Positions 50,963 to 60,484 of a stretch of DNA of 64,000 nt are shown here, piece by piece. The notes beneath the pieces were generated by a model. That model searched no databases, was not told the origin of the DNA, and saw only the letters and a program-made list of their open reading frames with translations. This DNA is from Vibrio sp. RE88 (GTDB lineage Bacteria > Pseudomonadota > Gammaproteobacteria > Enterobacterales > Vibrionaceae). Where the stretch lies: contig NZ_VTYQ01000007.1 of assembly GCF_013113835.1 (NCBI RefSeq), forward strand, positions 293,645 through 357,644. Direction: 5' to 3'. Positions within the stretch are counted from its first letter, which is position 1. Every line of letters begins with the position of its first letter. Both the position numbers and the translations under genes were made by a program.

Positions 50963-52375
50963 ATGAAAAAGACCAAAATCGTATGTACGATTGGCCCTAA
51001 AACTGAATCTGTAGAGAAGCTAACTGAACTCGTAAATGCAGGCATGAACGTAATGCGCCTAAACTTCTCTCACGGTGACTACCAAGAGCACGGCACTCGT
51101 ATTGCGAACTTCCGTAAAGTAATGGAAGAGTCTGGTAAGCAACTGGCTATCCTTTTAGATACTAAAGGTCCAGAGATCCGTACTATCAAGCTAGAAAATG
51201 GCGACGATGTTGATCTGGTTGCTGGTCAGGAGTTCACTTTCACAACTGACACTTCAGTTGTGGGCGACAAAGACAAAGTAGCGGTAACTTACGCAGGTTT
51301 CGCAGCAGACCTTAACGTTGGTAACACTATCCTAGTGGACGACGGTCTGATCGAAATGGAAGTACTGGCTACTTCAGAAACTGAAGTGAAATGTAAGGTA
51401 CTGAACAACGGCGCACTAGGCGAAAACAAAGGTGTTAACCTACCTGGCGTTTCAGTAAACCTACCTGCCCTATCTGAAAAAGATAAAAACGACCTTAAGT
51501 TTGGTTGTGAGCAAGGCGTTGACTTCGTTGCAGCTTCTTTCATCCGTAAAGCGTCTGACGTGAAAGAAATCCGCGAAGTACTTGCGGCTAACGGCGGTGA
51601 AAATATCCACATCATCTCTAAGATCGAAAACCAAGAAGGTGTTGATAACTTCGATGAGATCCTAGAGCTGTCTGACGGTATCATGGTTGCTCGTGGTGAC
51701 CTAGGTGTTGAAATCCCAGCGGAAGAAGTGATCTTCGCTCAGAAGATGATGATCGAGAAATGTAACCGTGCACGTAAGATGGTTATCACAGCAACTCAAA
51801 TGCTTGATTCTATGATCAACAACCCACGTCCTACTCGTGCAGAAGCTGGTGACGTTGCGAACGCAGTGATGGACGGTACTGATGCTGTAATGCTTTCTGG
51901 TGAAACAGCCAAAGGTAAGTACCCAGTTGAAGCGGTAACTATCATGGCTCAAATCGCAAACCGCACAGATGCAGCACTAAAAGCTGAACTAGGTTCTCGC
52001 CTAGACAGCCCTCGTCTACGTATCACAGAAGCAGTATGTAAAGGTGCTGTAGACACAGCTGAAAAACTAGCGGCTCCACTGATCGTTGTGGCAACTGAAG
52101 GTGGTAAATCAGCTCGTTCAGTACGTAAGTACTTCCCAACAGCAAACATCCTTGCACTGACTAACAATGCAAAAACAGCAGCTCAGCTTGTGCTAACAAA
52201 AGGTGTTCGCCCTGTGTTGGTTGATTCAATCGACAGCACTGACGCATTCTACGTACTAGGTAAAGAGCTAGCACTTGAATCTGGTCTAGGCAACAAAGGT
52301 GACATCGTTGTTATGGTATCTGGCGCTCTAGTCGCTTCTGGCACAACAAACACAGCTTCTGTTCACGTTCTATAA
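50963..52375 (+). CDS. pykF: Pyruvate kinase, PykF type
   Basis: Transfers phosphate from phosphoenolpyruvate to ADP in the last step of glycolysis. MKKTKIVCTIGPKTES at the start, NFSHG near residue 35, DTKGPEIRT near 70, catalytic ISKIENQEGVDNF near 220, and MVARGDLGVEIP near 243. C-terminal domain (about 345-470) holds the allosteric site; overall it follows the fructose-1,6-bisphosphate-activated type I enzyme. I use ATG 50963 with GGAGA nine bases upstream; the frame is open further back only through the leader. 470 residues. Confidence 0.96.
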   Translation: MKKTKIVCTIGPKTESVEKLTELVNAGMNVMRLNFSHGDYQEHGTRIANFRKVMEESGKQLAILLDTKGPEIRTIKLENGDDVDLVAGQEFTFTTDTSVVGDKDKVAVTYAGFAADLNVGNTILVDDGLIEMEVLATSETEVKCKVLNNGALGENKGVNLPGVSVNLPALSEKDKNDLKFGCEQGVDFVAASFIRKASDVKEIREVLAANGGENIHIISKIENQEGVDNFDEILELSDGIMVARGDLGVEIPAEEVIFAQKMMIEKCNRARKMVITATQMLDSMINNPRPTRAEAGDVANAVMDGTDAVMLSGETAKGKYPVEAVTIMAQIANRTDAALKAELGSRLDSPRLRITEAVCKGAVDTAEKLAAPLIVVATEGGKSARSVRKYFPTANILALTNNAKTAAQLVLTKGVRPVLVDSIDSTDAFYVLGKELALESGLGNKGDIVVMVSGALVASGTTNTASVHVL

Positions 52376-52400
52376 TAACCGAATAAATATTCACTTTTTA

Positions 52401-52425
52401 AAGAGGGCTTCGGCCCTCTTTTTTT
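52401..52425 (+). terminator. Intrinsic terminator of pykF
   Basis: AAGAGGGC and GCCCTCTT with a TTCG tetraloop followed by T residues to 52425. A textbook terminator, 26 bases after the stop. Confidence 0.92.
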
Positions 52426-52541
52426 ATCCCTTCCTCTTGTCTCACTATTTGGTACGCTGTATTATCAATCAAAGTATTGCGTACTATTAAATTCACGCCC
52501 GTTTTATATAACGCTGTATTTATGCATATGAGGAAAGGATA

Positions 52542-53201
52542 GTGTCTAGCCCAACGTTGACTGACAAAGTCTCGAAAATGATCTACCAAGACATCTTAAG
52601 CGGAGAGCTCAAACCGAGTCAAAAGCTAGTAGTTGCAGATCTAAAAAGCCGATACCACGTAGGGGCCTCACCAATCAGAGAAGCACTAGTGCAACTCTCA
52701 TGGACGAAGTATGTCAGTTTAGAACCACAAAAAGGCTGCTGGGTATCCCCAGTATGCGTCGAAGAGCTGGAGGATCTCTATGAGAGCTTACGTACTGTTG
52801 CAGCCGTACTACTAAAAAAGTCGATCAAATCTGGCGGCGAAGATTGGGAGTTGGAAGTACTCACCTCATTCCATAAACTGTCACGTATCAACCTGACTAA
52901 CGACAATTTTGACTGGAAAGAGTGGGAAGAGCGCCAGCACCAATTCCACATCGCACTATTAGAAGGTTCTAACTCTAGGAATATGTTTGAATTCTTCACT
53001 GATTTGATCAATCAAATCAAACGCTATCGCTATTTTGCAAGACACAACGGCTTAGACCCACGCCAATTCGAAATTGACGAATATGAGAAGATCATGAAAC
53101 TAGTTCTGGCGAAAGACACCGATGAAGCCGCCGAAGAGTTTGATCGCCATCTGCATCGTTCAATGGAACAAATCCAAATCACCATTGAGCAGGCCGCATA
53201 A
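52542..53201 (+). CDS. GntR-family regulator, FCD subfamily
   Basis: 219 residues. N-terminal winged helix (about 5-70; LTDKVSKMIYQDILSGELKPSQKL in parts, VGASPIREALVQL) and an all-helical FCD effector domain (about 80-215) with DWKEWEERQHQFHIALLEGS and the C-terminal RHLHRSMEQ, whose His residues fit the metal site of this group. The start is GTG 52542 with AGGAAAGG upstream. Ligand unknown. GTACGC at 52452 and GCGTAC at 52479 in its promoter region could be an autoregulatory site. Confidence 0.87.
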   Translation: MSSPTLTDKVSKMIYQDILSGELKPSQKLVVADLKSRYHVGASPIREALVQLSWTKYVSLEPQKGCWVSPVCVEELEDLYESLRTVAAVLLKKSIKSGGEDWELEVLTSFHKLSRINLTNDNFDWKEWEERQHQFHIALLEGSNSRNMFEFFTDLINQIKRYRYFARHNGLDPRQFEIDEYEKIMKLVLAKDTDEAAEEFDRHLHRSMEQIQITIEQAA

Positions 53202-53211
53202 TTAGAGACAT

Positions 53212-53240
53212 AAAAAATCGAGCTTAGGCTCGATTTTTTT
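53212..53240. terminator. Bidirectional terminator between the GntR gene and the GGDEF gene
   Basis: AAAAAATCGAGC and GCTCGATTTTTT arms with a four-base loop, T runs on both sides. It overlaps the stop codon of the minus-strand GGDEF gene. Confidence 0.88.
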
Positions 53241-55125
53241 AGGCAATTTCATCACAGCTCTGGCAAACAGAGACTCGGTTGCGTCCCAAGGTTTTGGACT
53301 CGTACAAGGCAATGTCCGCACACTTGTAGCAACGCGTGCTATTCGAAGTTAAATCAGTCAGCCCCACACTCACCGTAATAGGAACGTCTGCTGCCATTTC
53401 AACCGCGATTCGCACTCGATTCAGCGCTTGTTCTGCTTCTTCAATACTGGTGTGCGGCATAATGATCGCAAACTCCTCACCACCAATACGGGCGATAAAA
53501 TCTGTCTCACGCAACGCCTCAGTAATAATGGCACCTACTCGACTGATAACTCGGTCACCTTCATCATGACCCAGTTCATCATTTACCCGCTTGAAGAAAT
53601 CAATATCAAGCAGCGCAAGGCAAGTGTCATGCCTCTCAGGATAACGCCCACTCAATTTGGCACTGTGACGCAGTTCCAGTTCAAACTTACGTCGGTTCCA
53701 CAACTGCGTCAGCTCATCTTTTTCACTTAAAATTCTCAGTCGCTCTTCCAACTCTTTACGTTCAGAGATATCCACCAGCGACGTGATGTAATAACTGACT
53801 TTCCGCCCCTTAGCCAACACGCATTGCACACGCATAATCGCGGTGACCTTAGTGTGATTTTTCTGATTATGGATGGTTATCTCACCTTCCCAGATCTGAT
53901 TGGACGACAGAGCCTCAAACAGTTGTAAGGTCGTCGCAAACTGTTCTTCGCCCACCAATGCTTTGATCATGTTCTGAGACGCAATGTCTTTCTGGCGATA
54001 ACCGGTGAGTCTCTCAAACTCATCATTGACTAAAACTGCTTGATGCTTTTTATCCGAAATAACCACCGCGGACATACCGCTTAACGCTGCTCTTGCAAGT
54101 TGACTCTCTAAACTTCGCTTGCGGTAATAAACAACCCCACTGGTCGCTGGAACGGTGAAAGCTAGCACCATCAGTAAGACGATTGAAGCTTCTTTAAGTA
54201 GTATTTGATAATCTCGCTCAGAACGTACTTTCAGTTCTTCCTGACTAAGATCGATAACCAAATAGAGCTTTTGTCGCCCTTCCATATAGATCTGATTGAA
54301 TACAATCAGATGATCTTTTTCTAAATGGTAACCCGACTTCTGATCTTGCATCGCCTGCCAAGTTTCTGGGTAGTAACGCGCAAGATTATGCTGACTGCGG
54401 CTGGCTAACAGGTGGCCAAATAATTTACTCGGATCATCGCTGATCATGTAAAAACCCGCTTCACCGACCAGCTCTGGGCGGAATGACTTGTCAGGGGAAT
54501 AATTAAGACGGGAGGTCAGATACCAAATATCAATATTAAGTATTAAATAGCCAGCACGCTGGCCTTGTACTTCAACCGGAGTGATTAAACGCAGTGCGGG
54601 TTTGTATGGAAATACCAGCTCGCCGTTTTCCATTTCAAGATCGATCCCCCACGCGCCAATTTGATCATCTCGGAGCAGTTTGGCATAGCGGAAATAGCCA
54701 CGATGAGATTTGTCCTGCAACTGCTCAGCCATCTGAACACGATTACCACTCAGCAGATAGTTAAGGCGTAACTGTTCTTGACCCGCATTATCGATGAAAC
54801 GGATCTGGCTATACCATTTCTGATTGATCGCCATCGAAGACCACACTTCTTCAACAACTTCACGATTCTCAGTGTTAGGAGAAAGAATGTAATCGTAGAG
54901 GCTTCGGCTATGGGAAAGTAATTCGATGATCGAAACAAGCTGGCTGCGAACGCTCTGATATTCGCGTTCACTGTAGGCGAGTTGATGCATGGCCTGTTTA
55001 GCCGTTAACTCCACCGTTTCTTCTTCAAGGTTTTGGTATTGCTGAGCGTAGTAAGCAGACGCGATCGACACCAACACCACTGTGGTAATGCACAAGTGCC
55101 AAAAGATGTTTTTTCGTTGTCTCAC
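53239..55125 (-). CDS. Membrane diguanylate cyclase with periplasmic sensor, PAS and GGDEF
   Basis: Makes cyclic di-GMP from two GTP. Order: membrane helix (about 5-25), periplasmic sensor of about 280 residues (VGEAGFYMISDDPSKLFGH suggests a dCache-like fold), second helix (about 315-337), PAS (about 350-460), GGDEF (about 470-620). The active site reads GGEEF, and RETD five residues before it is an I-site for product inhibition, so it should be active and feedback-controlled. I place the start at GTG 55125 (MRQRKNIFWH), with GGAG eight bases upstream; a longer frame begins at 55164. 628 residues. Confidence 0.87.
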   Translation of the reverse strand: MRQRKNIFWHLCITTVVLVSIASAYYAQQYQNLEEETVELTAKQAMHQLAYSEREYQSVRSQLVSIIELLSHSRSLYDYILSPNTENREVVEEVWSSMAINQKWYSQIRFIDNAGQEQLRLNYLLSGNRVQMAEQLQDKSHRGYFRYAKLLRDDQIGAWGIDLEMENGELVFPYKPALRLITPVEVQGQRAGYLILNIDIWYLTSRLNYSPDKSFRPELVGEAGFYMISDDPSKLFGHLLASRSQHNLARYYPETWQAMQDQKSGYHLEKDHLIVFNQIYMEGRQKLYLVIDLSQEELKVRSERDYQILLKEASIVLLMVLAFTVPATSGVVYYRKRSLESQLARAALSGMSAVVISDKKHQAVLVNDEFERLTGYRQKDIASQNMIKALVGEEQFATTLQLFEALSSNQIWEGEITIHNQKNHTKVTAIMRVQCVLAKGRKVSYYITSLVDISERKELEERLRILSEKDELTQLWNRRKFELELRHSAKLSGRYPERHDTCLALLDIDFFKRVNDELGHDEGDRVISRVGAIITEALRETDFIARIGGEEFAIIMPHTSIEEAEQALNRVRIAVEMAADVPITVSVGLTDLTSNSTRCYKCADIALYESKTLGRNRVSVCQSCDEIA

Positions 55126-55214
55126 TACCACGGCTCCCAAATCGAAGGCGGGGCAGTATATCACCGAATAAAAAAGTGGTTAAGAATAACCCTAGGGGCA
55201 ATTGATAATTTTAT

Positions 55215-55250
55215 AAAAGCGCCTTAGTTACGACTAAAAAAGGCGCTTTT
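55215..55250 (-). terminator. Intrinsic terminator of yggE
   Basis: AAAAGCGCCTT and AAGGCGCTTTT arms with a short AGT/ACT inner pair, followed on the minus strand by TTTTATAAAATT. It ends the yggE transcript just after its stop codon. Confidence 0.7.
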
Positions 55251-55255
55251 TATGG

Positions 55256-55948
55256 TTAATCTAACTGGTAAATGACGTCAACTCGATCACGTATCACGAT
55301 TGTCGAATCCTGATAGGTGTTAGATTCCGTTTTTGCATCCATCGCCATTGAACGCATCAGTACCGGTTGACTGCTCGGCATATTGTAATCAATTCGCCAG
55401 ACACCATTGATGTCTTTACCAAAACCAGAAGCCAATGACTCTGCTTTGCTATTGGCATCCTTGATGGCGGCTTGGCGTGCTTGCTCTTGATATTTAGCCT
55501 GATCTTTCACTTTAAGCTGAATGTTTTCGACCTGGTTGATGCCCGAGTTCAGCGCAATATCCAGATACTGATTCAAGTTCGCCAATTCATCGACGGTCAC
55601 ATTTACGGTGCGAGAGGCGCGGTAACCCACTAATTCAGGCTTACCATTTTTCGGGTAATGATACTGAGGGGATATATAAAGATTGGAGCTGGTAATGTTG
55701 TCAGCACTCATTCCCTGATCTTTTAGTTCAGTCAGAAAGTCAGTCACAACTTTGTCGACTGTCTGCTTGGCTTGTTCTGCCGTCATGGTGGTTTCCACCA
55801 CACGAACCGTAAACTTCGCCATATCAGGTTTTGCGACAACTTCACCATATCCGGTCGTAGCTAGGTGTGGGAAGTTAGGCGTATCAGCGTAAGCACCAAT
55901 ACTGACCAGGCCTGAAACGGCAATTGCCAGGCTAGAAACTATCTTCAT
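55256..55948 (-). CDS. yggE: Periplasmic SIMPL-domain protein YggE
   Basis: DUF541/SIMPL protein of about 230 residues with a signal peptide (MKIVSSLAIAVSGLVSIGAYA). Mature part starts HLATTGYGEVVAKPD, typical of the family, followed by helical DKVVTDFLTELKDQGMSADNI in parts and YRASRTVNVTVDEL. In E. coli YggE lowers reactive oxygen load; the mechanism is not known. It lies beside argP/argO and mscS-fba-pgk-epd, as in E. coli. Confidence 0.93.
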   Translation of the reverse strand: MKIVSSLAIAVSGLVSIGAYADTPNFPHLATTGYGEVVAKPDMAKFTVRVVETTMTAEQAKQTVDKVVTDFLTELKDQGMSADNITSSNLYISPQYHYPKNGKPELVGYRASRTVNVTVDELANLNQYLDIALNSGINQVENIQLKVKDQAKYQEQARQAAIKDANSKAESLASGFGKDINGVWRIDYNMPSSQPVLMRSMAMDAKTESNTYQDSTIVIRDRVDVIYQLD

Positions 55949-56044
55949 TATTGTTCACCTTATTTAACTAATCACATACATCATAGCGTTTAGATACCGC
56001 TTGAGGAGTCTTGTTCGATGTTCTGACAGAACTTTAACCAAGTG

Positions 56045-56941
56045 CTAGCTCGACAGCACATTTCTCGCATAATTAACAATGGATTGAGTCACTTCTTCCA
56101 ATACGCCCGATTCGAGTTGCCAGTGATGCCAATAAATGCGGTATGAGCTTAAGAACCCAGGCAAGATGTCGACTAAACTCCCTTGCGCTAACTCTTTTTT
56201 GATCTGAAAGCTTGGGATCAAACAATACGCGACTCCTGCCAGAGCCATTTTGACAAACGCTTCTGAACTGGCAACACGATGAGTCCGGACATTATCTGGC
56301 AGAATATTAAAATGCTCTTTTAAAAACAGCTGATGTTGATCGTCATGCTGGTCGTACGCCACAGCGGGGGCTCGCAGCAAGGAGTCATAGTTGACGCCGT
56401 TGGGGAAATAACGCTCAACGAATTGCGGATTCGCCACGCAAACATAATCAACTCGCCCCAAATAGTCCGCCTGACATCCGGGAATAGGCCGTGATTCCAG
56501 GCTAATTGCTCCTGTCACCTCGCCACTTTTAAGCTTTTCTATCGCCCTGACTTCATTCAGTACCGCCAGTCTCAGCTCAATGTTCCGTGTTGTCAGTACC
56601 TGCTGTAGGGAAGGCAACAGCCAAGTTGCCAAGCTATCGGCATTGGTGGCGATAGAAATCGCCAGCGGGCGTTCTGAATCACTATTGGTTAATTCAGGCA
56701 CCAGCTCACTTTCTAGTAATTGCACCCTGTGGTAAAGGCCCAGCAGCTTTTTACCCACCATAGTCGCTCTAGGTGGTTGCTCACGAACAAGAACGGGCTG
56801 AGCGAGAAACTTTTCCAACTGCTTTATACGCTGTGAGACCGCAGACTGTGAGATGTAGAGCGCTTCAGCTGCACGTTCAAAGCTGCCTTGAGTCACCACC
56901 GACTCCAAAGCCTCTATCCATTTGTAATCCAATCCACGCAT
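56045..56941 (-). CDS. argP: LysR-family regulator ArgP (IciA)
   Basis: 298 residues. N-terminal HTH (GLDYKWIEALESVVTQGSFERAAEALYISQSAVSQRIKQLE in parts) and a substrate-binding-like effector domain (about 90-298). In E. coli ArgP activates argO with arginine and is blocked by lysine. It is divergent from argO across a 112-base AT-rich spacer, as expected for that regulatory pair. Confidence 0.94.
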   Translation of the reverse strand: MRGLDYKWIEALESVVTQGSFERAAEALYISQSAVSQRIKQLEKFLAQPVLVREQPPRATMVGKKLLGLYHRVQLLESELVPELTNSDSERPLAISIATNADSLATWLLPSLQQVLTTRNIELRLAVLNEVRAIEKLKSGEVTGAISLESRPIPGCQADYLGRVDYVCVANPQFVERYFPNGVNYDSLLRAPAVAYDQHDDQHQLFLKEHFNILPDNVRTHRVASSEAFVKMALAGVAYCLIPSFQIKKELAQGSLVDILPGFLSSYRIYWHHWQLESGVLEEVTQSIVNYARNVLSS

Positions 56942-57053
56942 AGCGTTACCAAAATAAGCAAAACTTATAATAGATTAAAATCATTAATTATACTTATCAA
57001 GATGCTGACTCTATTCTCAACGCTCATATTGGCAATTCACTGGAGAGAAAAAC

Positions 57054-57683
57054 GTGAATCTATGGGTGTTATTACAAGGTTTTGGGCTGGGTGCCAGCAT
57101 GATTATTCCGATTGGGGCACAAAATGCCTATGTTCTCAACCAAGGCATTAAGAGAAACCATCACTTGACGACCGCTACCATCTGTAGCGTTCTCGATGTC
57201 ATTTTTATCTCGCTAGGCATATTTGGCGGTGGTGCAGTCTTGTCACAAAATGAAACCCTACTCACGGTTGTCACTTTAGGCGGTATTGCCTTTCTGACCT
57301 TCTATGGCTTACTGTCACTCAAAAGCGCCGTGCAAGCGAACAGAGCGTCCGAATCCAAGCGTCAAGTTGTAGAACGTGGTCGCAGAGCGGTGATTCTCGG
57401 GGCATTGGCAGTTACCGTGCTTAACCCTCACCTCTACCTTGATACTGTGGTGATCCTTGGCTCCATTGGCGGACAGTTTGAAGGACAAGATCGAATTTCG
57501 TTTGCATTAGGTACGATCATGGCCTCCTTTGTTTGGTTCTACACCTTGTCGATAGGTGCTGCTAAGCTTGGCCCCACCTTATCAAAACCAAAAGTAAAAC
57601 AAGGGATTGATGTTGTGGTCGCCATCATGATGTTCACGATTGCCTTGATGCTAATAAACGAACTGGCCAATAAACACGGATAA
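57054..57683 (+). CDS. argO: Arginine exporter ArgO (LysE family)
   Basis: LysE-type inner-membrane exporter of basic amino acids, 209 residues with about six hydrophobic segments. LLQGFGLGASMIIPIGAQNAYVLNQGIKRNHHL, read in parts, is the family signature; VLNPHLYLDTVVILGSIGGQ near residue 120 is also conserved. The start is GTG 57054 with GGAGAG eight bases upstream. Divergent from argP; proX follows after four bases. Confidence 0.95.
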   Translation: MNLWVLLQGFGLGASMIIPIGAQNAYVLNQGIKRNHHLTTATICSVLDVIFISLGIFGGGAVLSQNETLLTVVTLGGIAFLTFYGLLSLKSAVQANRASESKRQVVERGRRAVILGALAVTVLNPHLYLDTVVILGSIGGQFEGQDRISFALGTIMASFVWFYTLSIGAAKLGPTLSKPKVKQGIDVVVAIMMFTIALMLINELANKHG

Positions 57684-57687
57684 TTAC

Positions 57688-58170
57688 ATGGAACGATTAG
57701 AGCAAATCTATCAGTACAACCTAGACCTTCTTCAACAGCTTGAAGTGAGCTTTGAAGAATGGCGCCATGAGCCCATTCTCGATTTCGCTACTGATGTGCG
57801 TGTCGCTGAACAACTTGGTTGGACGGGTACCCATAGCAAGAGTCTGTTCCTGAAATTGAAAGGGGGTGGGCATGCGCTGTATCTGACCCACAAAGATGCT
57901 CGCCTTGATAGTAAAGCCATGAAGCAAGTCTTGGGGAAGCGACCTTCCATTTGCAGCGATGAAGAAATGATAGCGCTGCTAGGCTGTGTTCCAGGCGCGG
58001 TCTGTCCTTTTGGTATGCCTGAACATATTGAGATTGTCGTGGATAGTGCCTTATACCAGCACTCGGAAATCCTCTATACACCCGGTCACCCTGAACTGAC
58101 CATAGGCATTGATGGCTCTTCCCTGCCGAAACTATTGCAAGCTATCCCAAACTCAGTAATTGAGATGTAA
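57688..58170 (+). CDS. Prolyl-tRNA editing domain protein (YbaK/ProX family)
   Basis: 160-residue single-domain deacylase of the INS/YbaK superfamily. The family lysine sits in SLFLKLKGGGHALYL near residue 57, and LLGCVPGAVCPFGMP near 107 forms the editing pocket. Such proteins hydrolyse Ala- or Cys-tRNA(Pro). It resembles ProXp-type (PrdX-like) more than YbaK itself. Four bases after argO, so probably cotranscribed, with no obvious functional link. Confidence 0.85.
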   Translation: MERLEQIYQYNLDLLQQLEVSFEEWRHEPILDFATDVRVAEQLGWTGTHSKSLFLKLKGGGHALYLTHKDARLDSKAMKQVLGKRPSICSDEEMIALLGCVPGAVCPFGMPEHIEIVVDSALYQHSEILYTPGHPELTIGIDGSSLPKLLQAIPNSVIEM

Positions 58171-58195
58171 AAAAGCGAGGCTAAGCCTCGCTTTT
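58169..58195. terminator. Bidirectional terminator between the editing protein gene and mscS
   Basis: AAAAGCGAGGC and GCCTCGCTTTT arms with three-base loop. T runs on each strand are four to six bases long. It serves both convergent genes. Confidence 0.82.
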
Positions 58196-58199
58196 CCAA

Positions 58200-59066
58200 T
58201 CAGGATTCAACCTTGTTAAGGTGAACATCCATTTGCGGGAATGGAATTTCAATACCTTCATTATCTAAGCCTTCTTTAATCGCTTGCATTAGATCGAAGT
58301 ACACTCCCCAGTAATCAGATGTCTTAACCCATGGGCGAACTACAAAATTAACTGAAGAATCCGCCAGCGTATGCACGCCAACCTGAACCGCCTGATCTTT
58401 AAGGATACGCTCGTCAGATTCACAGATCTTGGTTAAAAGCGCTTTGGTTTTCTGCAGATCCGCACTGTAAGACACACCGATCATCAAGTCGATACGACGA
58501 GTTTCATGACGCGAGTAGTTAGTGATAGGGCCACCGATAACACTGCCATTTGGTACGACAACCATCTTGTTATCTGGAGTCGTCAGAACCGTTTGGAAGA
58601 TTTGGATAGATTCCACACTGCCTGCTACGCCACCAATTTCGACGTAATCGCCAGATTTAAATGGTCGGAAAGCAACAATCAGCACGCCCGCTGCAAAGTT
58701 TGACAGCGACCCCTGCAACGCTAAACCAACCGCTAAGCCTGCCGCACCAATGACAGCCACAACAGACGCTGTCTGCACTCCAATCCGGCTCAATGCCGCA
58801 ATCAGTACAATCACAAACAATAAGTAGCGAACTAAACCATGGATAAACTCGATAACCGCTTTATCCATATTTTTCTTTTTCAGCATCTTGGCGACACTGT
58901 TTGCCACCATCTTAACGAAGATGTTACCGATGAATAGAATCAGAATGGCTGAAAGAACATTCACACCATACTGGATCAGTAAATCAGAATTATTGGTAAT
59001 CCACGATTCAGCCTGCGCTAGACCATCCACTAATGGAGTTTCAATCTCCACCGACTCTCCTGCCAT
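58200..59066 (-). CDS. mscS: Small-conductance mechanosensitive channel MscS
   Basis: Heptameric channel that opens under membrane tension to release solutes. Three membrane helices: TM1 (about 30-55), TM2 (about 70-95), and TM3 with the glycine/alanine-packed pore VVAVIGAAGLAVGLALQGSLSNFAAGVLI in parts. The beta domain has RPFKSGDYVEIGG and the C-terminal cage ends EIPFPQMDVHLNK. 288 residues, the short E. coli MscS type. Downstream of fbaA in the same direction, as in E. coli. Confidence 0.96.
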   Translation of the reverse strand: MAGESVEIETPLVDGLAQAESWITNNSDLLIQYGVNVLSAILILFIGNIFVKMVANSVAKMLKKKNMDKAVIEFIHGLVRYLLFVIVLIAALSRIGVQTASVVAVIGAAGLAVGLALQGSLSNFAAGVLIVAFRPFKSGDYVEIGGVAGSVESIQIFQTVLTTPDNKMVVVPNGSVIGGPITNYSRHETRRIDLMIGVSYSADLQKTKALLTKICESDERILKDQAVQVGVHTLADSSVNFVVRPWVKTSDYWGVYFDLMQAIKEGLDNEGIEIPFPQMDVHLNKVES

Positions 59067-59407
59067 AATGTATACCCTCTAAAATATGTGGCGATCCTAT
59101 GAATCACACGACTTTTTATGATTGATAGACGATGTCGTCTCCATAGATAACCTGAAACTATGTCAGATTTTTGGCACGATATATCAATTTTGACGATTCA
59201 TAAAGTGACGTTTATGCAAAGAACACAAAAACAAAGAGTTATCGGAAAAAACTGATATCGACTCGTTACAGATTACGCAATGGTTTTCATTTTCGCCACC
59301 CTTTTAGGTGAGGAATAGCCCATTCATAAAACAAATACGCCAGACACAAAAAAACCCGCTCATTGAGCGGGTTTTGCAAACTTAACAGAGTACTGGATTC
59401 AGGAGAA
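59067..59407. other. Intergenic region between mscS and fbaA
   Basis: 341 bases without a convincing gene. The fbaA terminator is at its right end. It also contains a 14-base palindrome AGACGA-TG-TCGTCT at 59127-59140 and a small CACC/GGTG hairpin near 59297. The mscS promoter should lie here, but I cannot pick a clear -10/-35 pair. Confidence 0.5.
59348..59375 (-). terminator. Intrinsic terminator of fbaA
   Basis: AAAACCCGCTC and GAGCGGGTTTT arms with a short ATT loop and seven T on the minus strand. Ends the glycolytic gene row 33 bases after the fbaA stop. Confidence 0.87.
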
Positions 59408-60484
59408 TTATAGTACGTCTACTGCGTTTAGGTCAGCGAACGCTTTCTCTAGACGAGTTACCATTGAAGACTGGCCTGCACGTAGCCATACACGTGGGTC
59501 GTAGTACTTCTTGTTTGGCGCATCTTCACCCGTTGGGTTACCGATTTGGCCTTGTAGGTAATCACGGTTTTCAGCTTCGTACTGACGGATACCATCCCAA
59601 GTTGCCCACTGAGTATCAGTATCGATGTTCATCTTAATAACACCGTAGCCGATAGACTCTTGGATTTCAGCTTCAGTAGAACCTGAGCCACCGTGGAATA
59701 CGAAGTTTAGAGCGTTAGGCGCAATACCGAACTTCTCAGCACAGTATGCTTGAGAATCACGTAGGATAGTTGGAGTTAGAACTACGTTACCTGGCTTGTA
59801 TACACCGTGTACGTTACCGAAAGAAGCTGCGATAGTGAAACGGTGTGAAACAGCGTTTAGTTTCTCGTATGCGTAAGCAACATCTTCAGGTGAAGTGTAA
59901 AGCTCAGAAGCGTCCATGTCAGAGTTATCAACGCCGTCTTCTTCACCACCAGTACAACCTAGTTCGATTTCTAGAGTCATGTCCATCTTAGCCATGCGCT
60001 CTAGGTACTTAGCACAGATTTCGATGTTCTCTTCTAGAGACTCTTCAGAAAGGTCGATCATGTGAGAAGAGAATAGTGGCTTACCAGTTTGCTCAAAGAA
60101 CTCTTCACCAGCGTCTAGAAGACCGTCGATCCATGGTAGTAGTTTCTTAGCTGCGTGGTCAGTGTGTAGGATTACTGGAACACCGTAAGATTCAGCAACT
60201 GCGTGAACGTATTTAGCACCTGCTACAGCGCCAAGGATTTGTGCACCTTGACCTTCAAGTTTAATGCCTTTACCAGCGAAGAAAGCTGCGCCACCGTTAG
60301 AAAACTGAACAACAACTGGAGCTTTCACTTTAGCTGCTGCTTCAAGCACTGCGTTTACTGAGTCAGTACCTACAACGTTTACTGCCGGAAGAGCAAAGTT
60401 GTTCTCTTTTGCTACTTCAAAAACTTTCTGTACGTCATCACCAGAGATAACACCTGGTTTTACGAAATCGAAGATCTTAGACAT
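59408..60484 (-). CDS. fbaA: Class II fructose-bisphosphate aldolase
   Basis: Zinc aldolase of glycolysis and gluconeogenesis. Metal ligands are in VILHTDHAAKKLLPW (His near 110, Asp109), ELGCTGGEEDGVDNSDMD near 182, and VFHGGSGST near 265. 358 residues, the E. coli FbaA type. Codon use is strongly biased, as in other highly expressed genes here. Lies 155 bases after pgk, with a GC-rich hairpin between them. Confidence 0.97.
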   Translation of the reverse strand: MSKIFDFVKPGVISGDDVQKVFEVAKENNFALPAVNVVGTDSVNAVLEAAAKVKAPVVVQFSNGGAAFFAGKGIKLEGQGAQILGAVAGAKYVHAVAESYGVPVILHTDHAAKKLLPWIDGLLDAGEEFFEQTGKPLFSSHMIDLSEESLEENIEICAKYLERMAKMDMTLEIELGCTGGEEDGVDNSDMDASELYTSPEDVAYAYEKLNAVSHRFTIAASFGNVHGVYKPGNVVLTPTILRDSQAYCAEKFGIAPNALNFVFHGGSGSTEAEIQESIGYGVIKMNIDTDTQWATWDGIRQYEAENRDYLQGQIGNPTGEDAPNKKYYDPRVWLRAGQSSMVTRLEKAFADLNAVDVL

